Below, one piece after another: positions 55,577-64,000 of a stretch of DNA of 64,000 nt (position 1 is its first letter; each line of letters starts with the position of its first letter). The notes below the pieces were generated by a model. It ran no database searches. It was not told the origin of the DNA and saw only the letters and a program-made list of their open reading frames with translations. The DNA is taken from the NCBI RefSeq assembly GCF_029233945.1, contig NZ_JARGOQ010000009.1, positions 1 through 64,000 of the forward strand, read 5' to 3'. A program made the position numbers and the translations under genes. Origin of the DNA: Sneathiella sp. Lineage in GTDB: Bacteria > Pseudomonadota > Alphaproteobacteria > Sneathiellales > Sneathiellaceae.

Positions 55577-56508
55577 GCAACAGGCGTAGTCTGCTCAACC
55601 CAGGCTTTCGCCAGTTGATGGGCGAGGGCAATGGGGCCGCCTATCCGCAAACCGGTCGGCTTGGTGCTCTGCTCCAGCATCATACGAACTTCTTCACGGC
55701 TGAACCATCGCGCATCGTTAAGTTCTGTCCGGTCCACCGTGATTTCCTCGGTAAGCGCTTCGGCAAAACAGCCGATCATGAGGGAGGAGGGGAAGGGCCA
55801 AGGTTGCGACTGATGATAGCGGACGTCGCCGGTTTGGATACCTGATTCTTCCATAACCTCGCGCCTGACACCCTGCTCAATAGTTTCGCCGGGCTCAATA
55901 AATCCGGCAAGGCAGGAATAAAAATCGCCCGGAAAGTTTATGCCTTGACCGAGAAGGCATTTATCACCACGGGTCACCATCATAATGGCAACCGGATCAG
56001 TGCGCGGGAAATGTGTGGCGTTACAAGTGGTGTCTTCGCATTTTCGCGAATATCCTGCTTCCTGTGACTGGGTGTGGGTGCCGCAAACCGCGCAGAATCC
56101 ATGCCGATTATGCCAGTCGATCATTGAGCGTGCCTGCGCAAGCGCACCGGCTTCACTAGAGCTTAATTGCGGCGCGACGGAGCGGACATCAATGAATTTA
56201 CCCCAATCCTCATTCGCCGGTCGTTTCGGATTTTCAATGGCCGAGACATCAATCGCAAAGTGACAAGTGTCTTCCGTGATGCCCAAAAATATCAGGGCGG
56301 CACCGGCCGCGACAAACTCCTGTACCTCCGAATATCCACGCCAGTCGATGCGCGCACCTTCCGTCAGGCTGATCAGGGCCTTCAATTGATGCATCGGGAG
56401 GAACCGGCTGCTCGGATCTTTTAATTTTTGTTCTATCCAGTTTGGATCTGTCCGCAAATGGGACGCGCGGTCGAAGTCACCGCCAGCAAAGACAATCGGT
56501 TTTTTCAT
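55573..56508 (-). CDS. nudC: NAD(+) diphosphatase NudC
   Basis: Zinc Nudix hydrolase that cleaves NAD(H) and removes NAD caps from RNA. 311 residues from the ATG at 56508. The C4 zinc finger starts FCAVCGTHTQSQE; the Nudix box is in GFIEPGETIEQGVRREVMEESGI; the SQPWPFPSSLM motif is specific to NADH pyrophosphatases. An in-frame TTG 12 codons earlier is less conserved in character. Upstream is the divergent SRP RNA gene. Confidence 0.92.
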   Translation of the reverse strand: MKKPIVFAGGDFDRASHLRTDPNWIEQKLKDPSSRFLPMHQLKALISLTEGARIDWRGYSEVQEFVAAGAALIFLGITEDTCHFAIDVSAIENPKRPANEDWGKFIDVRSVAPQLSSSEAGALAQARSMIDWHNRHGFCAVCGTHTQSQEAGYSRKCEDTTCNATHFPRTDPVAIMMVTRGDKCLLGQGINFPGDFYSCLAGFIEPGETIEQGVRREVMEESGIQTGDVRYHQSQPWPFPSSLMIGCFAEALTEEITVDRTELNDARWFSREEVRMMLEQSTKPTGLRIGGPIALAHQLAKAWVEQTTPVA

Positions 56509-56640
56509 GGGCGGCAGATTGTCACAACTTATCCGCTCCTGCAATCGCCAAGACGTTAAATTTTGAATGATTGTTCAAGATCGGGACCAAAAAACAGGAA
56601 AAAGGGCTTGCTTCTCTCCCTCAACTGCATGATATAGGCG

Positions 56641-56739
56641 GTGGAAGGCTGGCGGCGGGCGTGCCCCTCGCGAACCCGGTCAGATCCGGAAGGAAGCAGC
56701 CGTAACGAGTTTCGGTGCGGGTCGTTGTCAGTCTTCTTC
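56641..56739 (+). ncRNA. ffs: SRP RNA (4.5S-type, small)
   Basis: RNA core of the signal recognition particle. The apical loop ACCCGGTCAGATCCGGAAGG continuing AAGCAGCCGTAA is the invariant Ffh-binding region. The ends pair over about 14 bp (AAGGCTGGCGGC from 56645 with GTCGTTGTCAGTCTT to 56735). At about 100 bases without an Alu domain, it is the small type. The ends are set by pairing, so uncertain by a few bases. It precedes dnaX, as in many proteobacteria. Confidence 0.95.
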
Positions 56740-56824
56740 TATTCTTTATCTTTCCTACACAGAAGCAAACAAATCCTCCTCCTTTGACTGGTATTTAGCT
56801 GAAGTTCTCTGCTATGATTGCGCC

Positions 56825-58657
56825 ATGACAAGCGATCAATCCAATAGTCCCTATCGCGTTCTCGCCCGGAAGTACCGGCCGTCGACCTTCGACGAGTTGA
56901 TCGGCCATGAGGCCATGGTGAAAACGCTCTCCAATGCGCTTGAGACGGGGCGCCTTGCGCATGCGTTTGTATTGACGGGCACACGCGGGATCGGCAAGAC
57001 GACGACGGCGCGCATCATCGCCCGGGGCCTCAATTGCATTGGGCAAGATGGCAACGGCGGACCAACTGTCACCCCATGCGGTGTCTGCAAGAACTGTGTT
57101 GCCATTGCGGAGGATCGCCATCAGGATGTTCTGGAAATGGACGCGGCGAGCCGTACCGGCGTAGACGATATTCGCGAACTCATTGACGGCGTGCGGTATT
57201 TGCCCGTTGCGGCACGGTTCAAGATCTACATCATCGACGAAGTGCATATGCTCTCGAAAAATGCTTTCAATGCGTTGCTGAAAACGCTGGAAGAACCGCC
57301 AGAGCATGTGAAATTCATCTTCGCGACAACGGAGATTCGGAAAATTCCGGTGACGGTGCTTTCCCGTTGTCAGCGGTTCGATTTGAAACGCGTCGATGGC
57401 GATACCCTTGCCGCTTACTTTGCGACGATCGCGGAGAAGGAACAGACCGAGATTGAAGAGGATGCTTTAGCTCTTATCGCCCGCGCAGCGGAAGGGTCGG
57501 TGCGCGACGGCCTCTCCCTGCTGGATCAGGCGATTGCGCATGGGGACGGCAAGGTAACGGCGCTGCAGGTGCGCGATATGCTGGGCCTTGCGGACCGGAC
57601 CCGCATTCTGGATCTTCTGGGCCTGCTGATGGAAGGAAATATCAAGGACTCGCTGGCGCTTCTGCGCGGACAGTATGACAGCGGTGCAGATCCGGTAGTG
57701 ATCATTCAGGATTTGCTGGAACTGACGCACTGGCTGACATCGCTGAAAGTCACGCCGGAGGCGGCCAATAATATTGCCATGGCAGGCGGCGAGATAACCC
57801 GTGGGGAGGAAATGGCAAAAAAACTTTCCATGCCCGTTCTTGCCCGCACTTGGCAGATGCTGTTGAAAGGTCTCGACGAAGTCAGTCATGCGCCAATGCC
57901 GCTTGCGGCGGCGGAGATGGTTCTTGTCCGTTTGGCCTATGTGAGCGAGTTGCCAACGCCAAATGATCTCGCCCGCCAGATTGCGGATAACCCCAAGGAA
58001 GGCGGCACGGCCCCTTCAACAAACAGTGGGGGGCGACCTTCATCTGCATCTCAGGCGGGACCATCAATGAGCCATGGAGGGCACGCCGCAGCAGTTGCGG
58101 TATCAACCTCCCCAGCGCCGCAGCAGGAAAGTGAGCCCCGCGCTCATTTATCGCTGGTTGCGCGCAATGACGACTTGCCGGAACGCGAACCGGTTAAGGC
58201 CGAGCCTGCCCCGGGAAAGCCACCGCTTCAATCCTTGGAGGATGTGGTTAATCTCCTTAACGAACGGCAGGATATCAAACTCAAGGGGGAGGTACTCAAC
58301 TTCGTACGTCCCGTTGCGTTTGAGCGGGGATTGATCGAGTTTAGCCCGGCGGCGGGCGCGGCGGCGGACCTCGCCGCTCGGCTTGGCAAGCGCTTGCGGG
58401 AGATTACCGGCGATCAATGGGATGTGCGGATGACCGCCCAGGCGGAAGGCGCGGCGACAGTGGCGGAAAAGCGCCAGAGTGATAAAGCAGCGGAGATTGA
58501 GGCGATGGAGGCCCATCCCATGGTGCAGAATATCAAATCGCTTTTCCCCAACTCAACAATCCGGGAAATCCGGCATCTCGGCCCCACACTTGACATCATG
58601 CTTCCCGATGACATATCCGGTGAAGACGAAATCGATGACGGAGATACATTCGAATGA
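56825..58657 (+). CDS. dnaX: DNA polymerase III subunits gamma/tau
   Basis: Clamp loader ATPase. 610 residues: P-loop TGTRGIGKT at 51-59, zinc cysteines C85, C88, C91 (CGVCKNC) with C71, DEVHML at about 139-144, sensor-1 region FIFATTEIRKIP, domain III, and a Pro/Ala-rich linker (about 395-470) to the tau tail. A run of seven A at 57817-57823 after GGGGAGGA is described separately. The ybaB ATG overlaps its stop (ATGA). Confidence 0.97.
   Translation: MTSDQSNSPYRVLARKYRPSTFDELIGHEAMVKTLSNALETGRLAHAFVLTGTRGIGKTTTARIIARGLNCIGQDGNGGPTVTPCGVCKNCVAIAEDRHQDVLEMDAASRTGVDDIRELIDGVRYLPVAARFKIYIIDEVHMLSKNAFNALLKTLEEPPEHVKFIFATTEIRKIPVTVLSRCQRFDLKRVDGDTLAAYFATIAEKEQTEIEEDALALIARAAEGSVRDGLSLLDQAIAHGDGKVTALQVRDMLGLADRTRILDLLGLLMEGNIKDSLALLRGQYDSGADPVVIIQDLLELTHWLTSLKVTPEAANNIAMAGGEITRGEEMAKKLSMPVLARTWQMLLKGLDEVSHAPMPLAAAEMVLVRLAYVSELPTPNDLARQIADNPKEGGTAPSTNSGGRPSSASQAGPSMSHGGHAAAVAVSTSPAPQQESEPRAHLSLVARNDDLPEREPVKAEPAPGKPPLQSLEDVVNLLNERQDIKLKGEVLNFVRPVAFERGLIEFSPAAGAAADLAARLGKRLREITGDQWDVRMTAQAEGAATVAEKRQSDKAAEIEAMEAHPMVQNIKSLFPNSTIREIRHLGPTLDIMLPDDISGEDEIDDGDTFE
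57801..57823 (+). other. Possible slippery site in dnaX
   Basis: Codons GCA AAA AAA CTT give an A AAA AAA heptamer at 57817-57823, with a Shine-Dalgarno-like GGGGAGGA 6-7 bases upstream. This recalls the E. coli dnaX -1 frameshift signal. A -1 shift would end at about 57965, adding some 45 residues after residue 332, which would cut domain III short; so the site may not act. Confidence 0.3.
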
Positions 58658-58977
58658 AGAACCTTGGCAATCTGATGAAGCAGGCCAAAGAAATGCAAAG
58701 CAAAATGGCCGAAATGCAGGCTGAGCTTGAAACCCATGAAGTAACGGGACAGTCCGGCGCCGGCATGGTCAAGGTGACACTCAATTGCAAGGGTGAAATG
58801 CGTAAACTTGAGGTGGATTCCTCTCTTGTCGATCCTGAGGACAAGGAAGTAATGGAAGACCTTATTCTCGCTGCCCATGCGGATGCGCGTAACAAGGTCG
58901 ATGCCTACTCGGCGGAGAAGATGAAGGAAATGACCGGCGGGTTGGACCTGCCGCCCGGCATGCAGATGCCTTTCTGA
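58654..58977 (+). CDS. YbaB/EbfC nucleoid-associated protein
   Basis: 107-residue DNA-binding protein of the YbaB/EbfC family, found next to recR. The N-terminal coiled segment [44 protein letters not shown]-like central strand ([15 protein letters not shown]) and the [13 protein letters not shown] tail are typical. It overlaps dnaX by 4 bases and lies 20 bases before recR, the standard order. Confidence 0.93.
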   Translation: MKNLGNLMKQAKEMQSKMAEMQAELETHEVTGQSGAGMVKVTLNCKGEMRKLEVDSSLVDPEDKEVMEDLILAAHADARNKVDAYSAEKMKEMTGGLDLPPGMQMPF

Positions 58978-58997
58978 TCGGGCGGCATGACAGTTAT

Positions 58998-59594
58998 ATG
59001 AGCCAGTCTGAAATTGATCATCTGATACAGCTTTTATCCAAGCTTCCCGGGTTGGGCCCCCGTTCGGCGCGCCGGGCAACGCTTTACCTGATCAGTCGCC
59101 GGGAAAGCCTGTTGACGCCGCTTTCCGCCGCCATGCAGTCCGCAGCGGACAATGTAAAAGTCTGCGGTCAATGTGGGAACCTGGATGTGACCGACCCTTG
59201 CGATATCTGCCGCAATGTAAAGCGCGATCAGAGCCTTCTCTGTGTGGTGGAGGATGTCTCTGATCTCTGGGCGTTGGAACGGTCCGAGGCGTTTCGCGGT
59301 CGCTATCATGTTTTGGGCGGCACGCTATCTGCCCTCGACGGGATTGGCCCGGATGAACTCAATATGGAACCCCTGATCCGGCGCGTCGGGGAGGGGGGGA
59401 TTACCGAGGTTATTCTTGCCCTTAACGCCACTGTCGATGGTCAAACCACATCACATTATCTCTCCGACCGCCTTTCGGAATACGGCGTACAGATCACCCG
59501 GCTAGCCCACGGCGTTCCCGTCGGCGGGGAACTTGATTATCTGGATGATGGGACCTTGTCTGCGGCGCTCAAATCCCGTCGCACGATGGGTTAA
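58998..59594 (+). CDS. recR: Recombination mediator RecR
   Basis: Works with RecF and RecO to load RecA on gapped DNA. 198 residues: helix-hairpin-helix [19 protein letters not shown], zinc finger with C56, C59, C68, C71, and a Toprim domain (about 80-175; [27 protein letters not shown]). Its stop overlaps the rmuC stop by 4 bases (TTAA), convergently. Confidence 0.97.
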   Translation: MSQSEIDHLIQLLSKLPGLGPRSARRATLYLISRRESLLTPLSAAMQSAADNVKVCGQCGNLDVTDPCDICRNVKRDQSLLCVVEDVSDLWALERSEAFRGRYHVLGGTLSALDGIGPDELNMEPLIRRVGEGGITEVILALNATVDGQTTSHYLSDRLSEYGVQITRLAHGVPVGGELDYLDDGTLSAALKSRRTMG

Positions 59595-60721
59595 GTCTGC
59601 TCGTCCATCAGATGCGGTTGCTCTGGTGGCCTTGCCAGAATATCGCTTTCTTCCTCCCCCAGCTGCAATTCTTCAATTTTTTCCGCGCGGCTACTGATCT
59701 TTCGGCTTGAGGTTTCGATATGCTCGATATCCTTGCTGGCCTGCAGGAAATGCTTCCCGAGATTGCCGACGCGATCATCCAGCCGTTCGACATCCTTGAG
59801 CAGAACCCCGACTTCTTTCTGGATCACTCCGGCCTGTGCTCGCATCTGGCTGTCTTTCAACACGGCGCGCACGGTATTCAGCGTCGCCATTAATGTCGTG
59901 GGAGAGACGATCCAGACGCGCGCTTTGTAAGATCTTTCAAGTATCGCGGGGAAGTTGGCATGAAGCTCCGCATAGACGGCTTCGGACGGCAGAAAAAGAA
60001 GCGCTGATTCGGCGGTTTCCCCGTCCAGAATGTATTTCTCGCTAATATCGGCGATATGCTTCTGCATGGCGCCGGTAAGCGCGCGCGATGCTTGAACCTT
60101 ATCGCTTTCAGTTTCTGCCTGCCGCAGCATGTGATAGCTCTCGAGAGGGAATTTTGCGTCCACAACGATGGAGCCGGGCGGATTGGGGAGCTTGATCAGG
60201 CAGTCCGCGCGCCGCCCATTGCTAAGTGTTACCTGGAATTCATAGGCGGATGGCGGCAGGGCGGATTTCACCAGATCATTAAGTTGAATTTCCCCGAAAG
60301 CACCCCGCGCCTGCTTGTTGGCGAGGATATCCTGCAGCCCGACAACCTGATTGGAAAGCTCCGTGAGGTTATTCTGGGCCTTGTCGATCACGGCCAGCCG
60401 TGTTTGTAATTCAGTCAGGCTCTGCCCGGTTTTCTCCGCTGACTGGCTGAGACTATCACCCAGGCGTTTTGAGACCGTGTCCAGCCGCTCGCTCAAGGTC
60501 TGGTTGATTTCCTGCCGACTTTGCGCGCTATCGGTGGAGATTTGTTTGAGCTGCCCTTCGAGCTGTGCCTGCTGGTTAATCAGACTCTCGGTCAGGCGGG
60601 TTAGATTCTCACTATTTGTGGAGGCTGTTTCCGCCAGATTTGCCGCCTTCGACATCTTGAAGAACAGAACCAGCGTGATAACCGCCAGAAACGCGATGAC
60701 CGCAATCAGGGCAATTTCCAT
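59591..60721 (-). CDS. rmuC: DNA recombination protein RmuC
   Basis: 376 residues: N-terminal membrane anchor ([21 protein letters not shown]), coiled coil (about 30-135) and a nuclease-like domain in which [25 protein letters not shown] and [23 protein letters not shown] are the RmuC core. E. coli RmuC limits inversions at short inverted repeats. It is divergent from def; a GAAC-N7-GAAC site lies in the shared gap. Confidence 0.93.
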   Translation of the reverse strand: MEIALIAVIAFLAVITLVLFFKMSKAANLAETASTNSENLTRLTESLINQQAQLEGQLKQISTDSAQSRQEINQTLSERLDTVSKRLGDSLSQSAEKTGQSLTELQTRLAVIDKAQNNLTELSNQVVGLQDILANKQARGAFGEIQLNDLVKSALPPSAYEFQVTLSNGRRADCLIKLPNPPGSIVVDAKFPLESYHMLRQAETESDKVQASRALTGAMQKHIADISEKYILDGETAESALLFLPSEAVYAELHANFPAILERSYKARVWIVSPTTLMATLNTVRAVLKDSQMRAQAGVIQKEVGVLLKDVERLDDRVGNLGKHFLQASKDIEHIETSSRKISSRAEKIEELQLGEEESDILARPPEQPHLMDEQT

Positions 60722-60813
60722 TAAAACTCTCCCATATGCCCTATTTCCCGCCCGTCAATGGCCTTGACGAACGCGAACAGGCATAATACCTACTCTTTTG
60801 TATATCGTAACGC

Positions 60814-60828
60814 GAACAACAACGGAAC
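60814..60828. promoter_or_regulatory. LexA-box-like site GAAC-N7-GAAC in rmuC/def gap
   Basis: GAACAACAACGGAAC matches the alphaproteobacterial LexA consensus GAAC-N7-GAAC. It sits 93-107 bases upstream of rmuC on the opposite strand and directly before the def ATG, overlapping its GGAAC ribosome binding region. Two such matches per 64 kb are expected by chance over both strands, so support is modest. Confidence 0.35.
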
Positions 60829-60831
60829 ACC

Positions 60832-61353
60832 ATGGCCCTTTTGCCCATATATACCGCGCCGGACCCGCTTTTGAAAACCATCTCCAAACCGGTGGAAAAG
60901 GTGGATGCGGAAATCCGCAAGCTGGTCGATGATATGTTCGAGACCATGTATGCCGCACCGGGCATTGGCCTCGCGGCCATACAGGTTGGCGTGCAAAAGC
61001 GTCTGCTTGTCCTCGATGTTGTCGGCAAAGGAAACGAGGAAGAGGACCCGCAACCGCTCGCGTTGATCAATCCGGAAATCACCTGGGCTTCGGATCATGA
61101 TGTCACCTATGAAGAAGGCTGCCTTTCCGTGCCGGAACATTACGCCGATGTCGTCCGCCCGGCTGAAGTCGAGGTGAGTTATCTTGATGTGGACGGGCAA
61201 AAACAGAACCTTCACGCCGATGGCTTACTGGCCACATGCGTTCAGCATGAAATGGACCATCTGGACGGAATCCTGTTCCTCGATCGTATCTCGGCGCTTA
61301 AGCGCAACATGATCCTGAGAAAGCTACTCAAGCAGAAAAAACTGGCGAGCTGA
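60832..61353 (+). CDS. def: Peptide deformylase
   Basis: Iron/zinc enzyme removing the formyl group from nascent proteins. 173 residues with the three family motifs: GIGLAAIQ at 44-51, EGCLS at 95-99 and HEMDH at 139-143 (metal ligands Cys and two His, catalytic Glu). First gene of the def-fmt-truA operon; fmt begins 10 bases later. Confidence 0.97.
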   Translation: MALLPIYTAPDPLLKTISKPVEKVDAEIRKLVDDMFETMYAAPGIGLAAIQVGVQKRLLVLDVVGKGNEEEDPQPLALINPEITWASDHDVTYEEGCLSVPEHYADVVRPAEVEVSYLDVDGQKQNLHADGLLATCVQHEMDHLDGILFLDRISALKRNMILRKLLKQKKLAS

Positions 61354-61363
61354 AGGAGCCGTT

Positions 61364-62287
61364 ATGGCGGGATTGCGACTTGGCTTTATGGGAACGCCGG
61401 CGTTCTCCGCCCATATCCTGAAAGCATTGATCGGATCACCGCATGAGGTGGCGTGCGTCTATTCCCAGCCACCGCGCCCCGCGGGTCGGGGCAAGAAGCT
61501 GATGCCTTCCGCCGTGCATCAACTGGCGGAGGTGGAAGGAATACCGGTTCGTACGCCAGTGTCGTTAAAATCGTCTGAGGTACAGGCAGAGTTTGCAAAA
61601 CTGAATCTCGATGCCGCCATTGTCGTTGCCTATGGACTTATCCTGCCGCAGGCCATTCTCGATGCGCCGACGTACGGTTGCCTCAATCTTCATGCGTCTT
61701 TGTTGCCGCGCTGGCGCGGCGCCGCCCCGATCCAGCGTGCGATCATGGCAGGGGATGAGGAGACCGGCATCGCTGTCATGCAGATGGAGGCAGGGCTGGA
61801 CACAGGGCCAGTCCTGAGCGAAGCGCGCGTACCGATTACTACGGAGACAACAGCAGGCTCGCTCCACGACGAACTTGCGGATGCAGGGGCGACGCTGTTG
61901 ATTCAAACTCTTGAACGCCTTGGAGATTCGGATCTAGTCGCGACGCCGCAAACGACTGGCGGGGTGACATATGCGGAGAAAATTTCAAAATCCGAAGCCG
62001 CGATTGACTGGGGTCGCAGCGCAATCGATCTTAATCGTCATATTCGCGGCCTGAATCCGGTGCCCGGCGCTTATTTTGAATACCGAGGGCAGCGCATCAA
62101 ACTGCTCGCGACGACGCCGGTCGAGGGAAGGGGGAAGCCCGGCGAAGCACTGGATGATCAATTGACAATTGCTTGTGGAAAAGGTGCATTGAAGCTCGTC
62201 ACCTTGCAACCCGCTGGGAAGGGCGCAATGGATGCGGCAGCATTTCTAAACGGTCGACCAATCGCTAAGGGCGAGGTGCTGGGCTGA
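61364..62287 (+). CDS. fmt: Methionyl-tRNA formyltransferase
   Basis: Formylates initiator Met-tRNA with 10-formyltetrahydrofolate. 307 residues: [17 protein letters not shown], the catalytic segment [23 protein letters not shown], and the C-terminal tRNA-binding domain (about 205-305, [27 protein letters not shown]). AAGGAGCC precedes its ATG. The stop overlaps the truA start in a TGATG junction. Confidence 0.97.
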   Translation: MAGLRLGFMGTPAFSAHILKALIGSPHEVACVYSQPPRPAGRGKKLMPSAVHQLAEVEGIPVRTPVSLKSSEVQAEFAKLNLDAAIVVAYGLILPQAILDAPTYGCLNLHASLLPRWRGAAPIQRAIMAGDEETGIAVMQMEAGLDTGPVLSEARVPITTETTAGSLHDELADAGATLLIQTLERLGDSDLVATPQTTGGVTYAEKISKSEAAIDWGRSAIDLNRHIRGLNPVPGAYFEYRGQRIKLLATTPVEGRGKPGEALDDQLTIACGKGALKLVTLQPAGKGAMDAAAFLNGRPIAKGEVLG

Positions 62288-63027
62288 TGCCCTGTTACCG
62301 CATAACAATCGAATATGACGGGCGCGATCTTGTCGGTTGGCAGCGCCAAAACAATGGCCCCTCTGTCCAGCAGCATATCGAAGAGGCGATTTTCGATTTC
62401 TGCGGGGAAGAGGTGCGCATTCAGGGCGCGGGCCGCACGGACGCTGGCGTTCACGCTCTTGGGCAAGTCGCAAATTTCGAGCTTGCCTCCAACCGAAAGC
62501 CGCAAGTCGTGATGAATGCGCTGAACCAGCATTTGAAACCGGCATCGATTGCTATTCTTGATTGTGCGGAAGTGGATGAGGAATTCAGCGCGCGATTTTC
62601 TGCGAAGAAACGGCATTATCTTTACCGGATTATCAATCGCCGGGCCCCCTTGACTGTGGATGCGGGTCTTGCCTGGCTTGTCAAACGGGAGCTCGATGCG
62701 GATGCGATGAATGAGGCGGCAAAAGTCTTGATCGGCCGCCATGATTTTACCAGTTTTCGCGCCGCGGCCTGTCAGGCCAAGTCACCCGTTCGGACGCTTG
62801 AAAAGCTTTCCGTTTGTCGCGAAGGAGAGGAAATACAAATCCGGGCCTCTGCGATTTCCTTCCTGCATAATCAGGTTCGGTCAATGGTTGGTAGTCTTTC
62901 CCTTGTGGGGACCGGACAATGGGCAAAGGAAGATTTAGCGGCTGCGCTGGACGCAAAAGACCGTCAGCGAGCGGGGCCGAATGCGCCTCCCTATGGGCTC
63001 TATCTGACGCAGGTGGATTATGACTAG
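62287..63027 (+). CDS. truA: tRNA pseudouridine synthase A
   Basis: Isomerises uridines 38-40 in the tRNA anticodon arm. 246 residues. [18 protein letters not shown] holds the catalytic Asp52; [21 protein letters not shown] is the family start, and [13 protein letters not shown] the conserved late block. Coupled to fmt by TGATG, and its stop overlaps the stop of the convergent membrane-protein gene (CTAG). Confidence 0.97.
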   Translation: MPCYRITIEYDGRDLVGWQRQNNGPSVQQHIEEAIFDFCGEEVRIQGAGRTDAGVHALGQVANFELASNRKPQVVMNALNQHLKPASIAILDCAEVDEEFSARFSAKKRHYLYRIINRRAPLTVDAGLAWLVKRELDADAMNEAAKVLIGRHDFTSFRAAACQAKSPVRTLEKLSVCREGEEIQIRASAISFLHNQVRSMVGSLSLVGTGQWAKEDLAAALDAKDRQRAGPNAPPYGLYLTQVDYD

Positions 63028-63602
63028 ACCGGCGCGGTAAAAACCCACTCCAAAAAAACCGCCTGTACCAATACCACAATCAGAAATTCCAAAAAGGCAA
63101 AGCCGGCCGCCGTCATTCCGGTCAGGTTGAGCGTAACCTTCAGTACGTACCAAAGAAGGGCGTAAGTTGCCGCAATGAAAAGCAGGGTTATCGTCGCGGC
63201 AATGTTCTCAGGGAGTATGCCCGTCGCAATGATGGAAATTGGGAACCAGACAAGGATAATCCCGAATTGCATCCAATTGTATACCACGACAAAAATGCTA
63301 TAGCGTTCCGAAAAGCCCATATGACGCGCGAGTACGGCCATAATTGCCAGATATGAGCCCCAACTGACCAACAAGGCGAGGCAGAGGAACAGCAAGAATG
63401 GAACAATTGACGTATCCGTTGGAATTTCCCGGTAGTCGATCGAATTTTCGATTGCGAACAGAGGCAATGCGAGGATCATCGCCAGAAACGAACGATAAAA
63501 CCCTTCCATCGACATATTGAAATAGGTGAGGGCGTGGGAATCCCGCCGCGCGAGAAGATAAGCGCCAAAAAGTGAATTGACGATTTCCCTAATACTGATC
63601 AT
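63024..63602 (-). CDS. Conserved membrane protein between dapE and truA, unknown
   Basis: 192 residues with about five membrane helices ([89 protein letters not shown]) and a MEGFYRSF segment near the N-terminus. I recognise the position, between dapE and truA in alphaproteobacteria, and a faint Yip1-like hydrophobic pattern, but no function. Its ATG overlaps the dapE stop (ATGA), so the two are translated together. Confidence 0.75.
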   Translation of the reverse strand: MISIREIVNSLFGAYLLARRDSHALTYFNMSMEGFYRSFLAMILALPLFAIENSIDYREIPTDTSIVPFLLFLCLALLVSWGSYLAIMAVLARHMGFSERYSIFVVVYNWMQFGIILVWFPISIIATGILPENIAATITLLFIAATYALLWYVLKVTLNLTGMTAAGFAFLEFLIVVLVQAVFLEWVFTAPV

Positions 63603-64000
63603 CCGTCTTTCGCGAAATAGCTTTTCAGTATATCCGCATAGATATCGGTCAGCGCTTCGATATCCGACACATTCGCCCGCTCGTCAATTTTATGCATGGT
63701 CTGGCTGATAAGGCCGAATTCCGCAACCGGGCAGTGATCCTTGATAAAGCGGGCATCCGAGGTGCCGCCGGTGGTCGAAAGCTCGGGCTTCCGGCCAAGA
63801 CGCTTTTCAATTGCACCCACAATAAGTGCACTGAACTCCCCTTCCGGTGTCAGGAAAGGGGACGAGTTTTTCCGGATATCGAGTTCATACTGGCAGCCGC
63901 ACTCTTTGGCGATGCGATCAAGAACCTCAATAACTGTTTGTTCGAGCGAATCGAGACTATGATGCGTATTGAACCGGATATTGAAGGTCGCCCGCGCTGA
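63599..64000 (-). CDS. dapE: Succinyl-diaminopimelate desuccinylase, 5' end outside window
   Basis: C-terminal 133 residues of DapE, which releases LL-diaminopimelate in lysine and peptidoglycan synthesis. From the right edge the frame reads ARATFNIRFNTHHSLDSLEQ, then ELSTTGGTSDARFIKDHCPVAEFGLISQTMHKIDERA, the DapE C-terminal block with a metal-ligand His in TMHKIDE. The start codon lies outside the window, so upstream residues are missing. Confidence 0.95.
   Translation of the reverse strand, partial: SARATFNIRFNTHHSLDSLEQTVIEVLDRIAKECGCQYELDIRKNSSPFLTPEGEFSALIVGAIEKRLGRKPELSTTGGTSDARFIKDHCPVAEFGLISQTMHKIDERANVSDIEALTDIYADILKSYFAKDG

Noticed and set aside
1-64000. Mobile elements, prophage or CRISPR
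   Set aside because: No transposase, integrase, terminase or regular repeat-spacer pattern is present; genes are long, collinear and mostly housekeeping.

Overview
The window reads as chromosomal DNA of an alphaproteobacterium of moderate GC content. The evidence is gene order and RNA type: the rplU-rpmA-obgE-proB-proA-nadD-rsfS-rlmH-gpmI-envC-ctpA block, the short SRP RNA followed by dnaX-ybaB-recR, the dapE/truA/fmt/def block, a CioAB-type cytochrome bd oxidase and a membrane-anchored cytochrome c next to kdsB-pheA. Genus cannot be fixed from sequence alone; a Rhodospirillales/Sneathiella-like lineage would fit. There is no transposase, integrase, CRISPR array or prophage, so this is ordinary chromosome with a few poorly characterised islands.

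Layout. 1-2.4 kb: 3' part of a membrane histidine kinase converging on a PilZ domain fused to a PhcB-like methyltransferase. 2.7-14.9 kb, all minus strand: ribosomal proteins L21 and L27, a strong terminator, then a long run of ribosome assembly (obgE, rsfS, rlmH), proline synthesis (proB, proA), NAD synthesis (nadD), glycolysis (gpmI), cell-wall or division proteins (envC-like, ctpA, divergent polysaccharide deacetylase) and rppH. 15.1-17.9 kb: tRNA-Ser(CGA), then cydA-cydB and a 35-residue DUF2474 peptide. 18.1-23.6 kb: a complete branched-chain amino acid ABC transporter (livH-M-G-F, a DUF6867 protein, livJ) ending at a clear terminator.

23.6-33.2 kb is accessory metabolism: a fatty acid desaturase with a PhnD-like protein, a divergent XRE regulator, a YnjBCD-like ABC transporter, an Lrp regulator with guanine deaminase, and an IclR regulator. 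33.3-36.6 kb: malate synthase G, a GlcG-like protein and a MarR regulator. 36.9-40 kb is a run of small uncharacterised genes: a 60-residue membrane protein, a conserved hypothetical ending in a FliM-like peptide, a secreted HExxH protein, and a PilZ protein coupled to a degenerate receiver. 40-43.2 kb: orphan TAXI binding protein, M17 aminopeptidase, LysE exporter. 43.2-51.7 kb, minus strand: GhrA-type glyoxylate reductase and a YejABEF peptide importer with two tandem binding proteins.

51.8-64 kb is housekeeping: hisN, membrane cytochrome c, kdsB, pheA, queuosine-precursor transporter, nudC, SRP RNA, dnaX, ybaB, recR, rmuC, def, fmt, truA, a membrane protein and the 3' end of dapE.

Recurrent themes: two PilZ proteins with both c-di-GMP motifs intact; glyoxylate enzymes (glcB, ghrA) near an IclR regulator; and five convergent gene pairs that share the same 4-base stop overlap. 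The best candidates for undescribed biology are the PilZ-methyltransferase fusion, the PilZ/degenerate-receiver pair with its neighbours, and the desaturase/PhnD-like/XRE unit.
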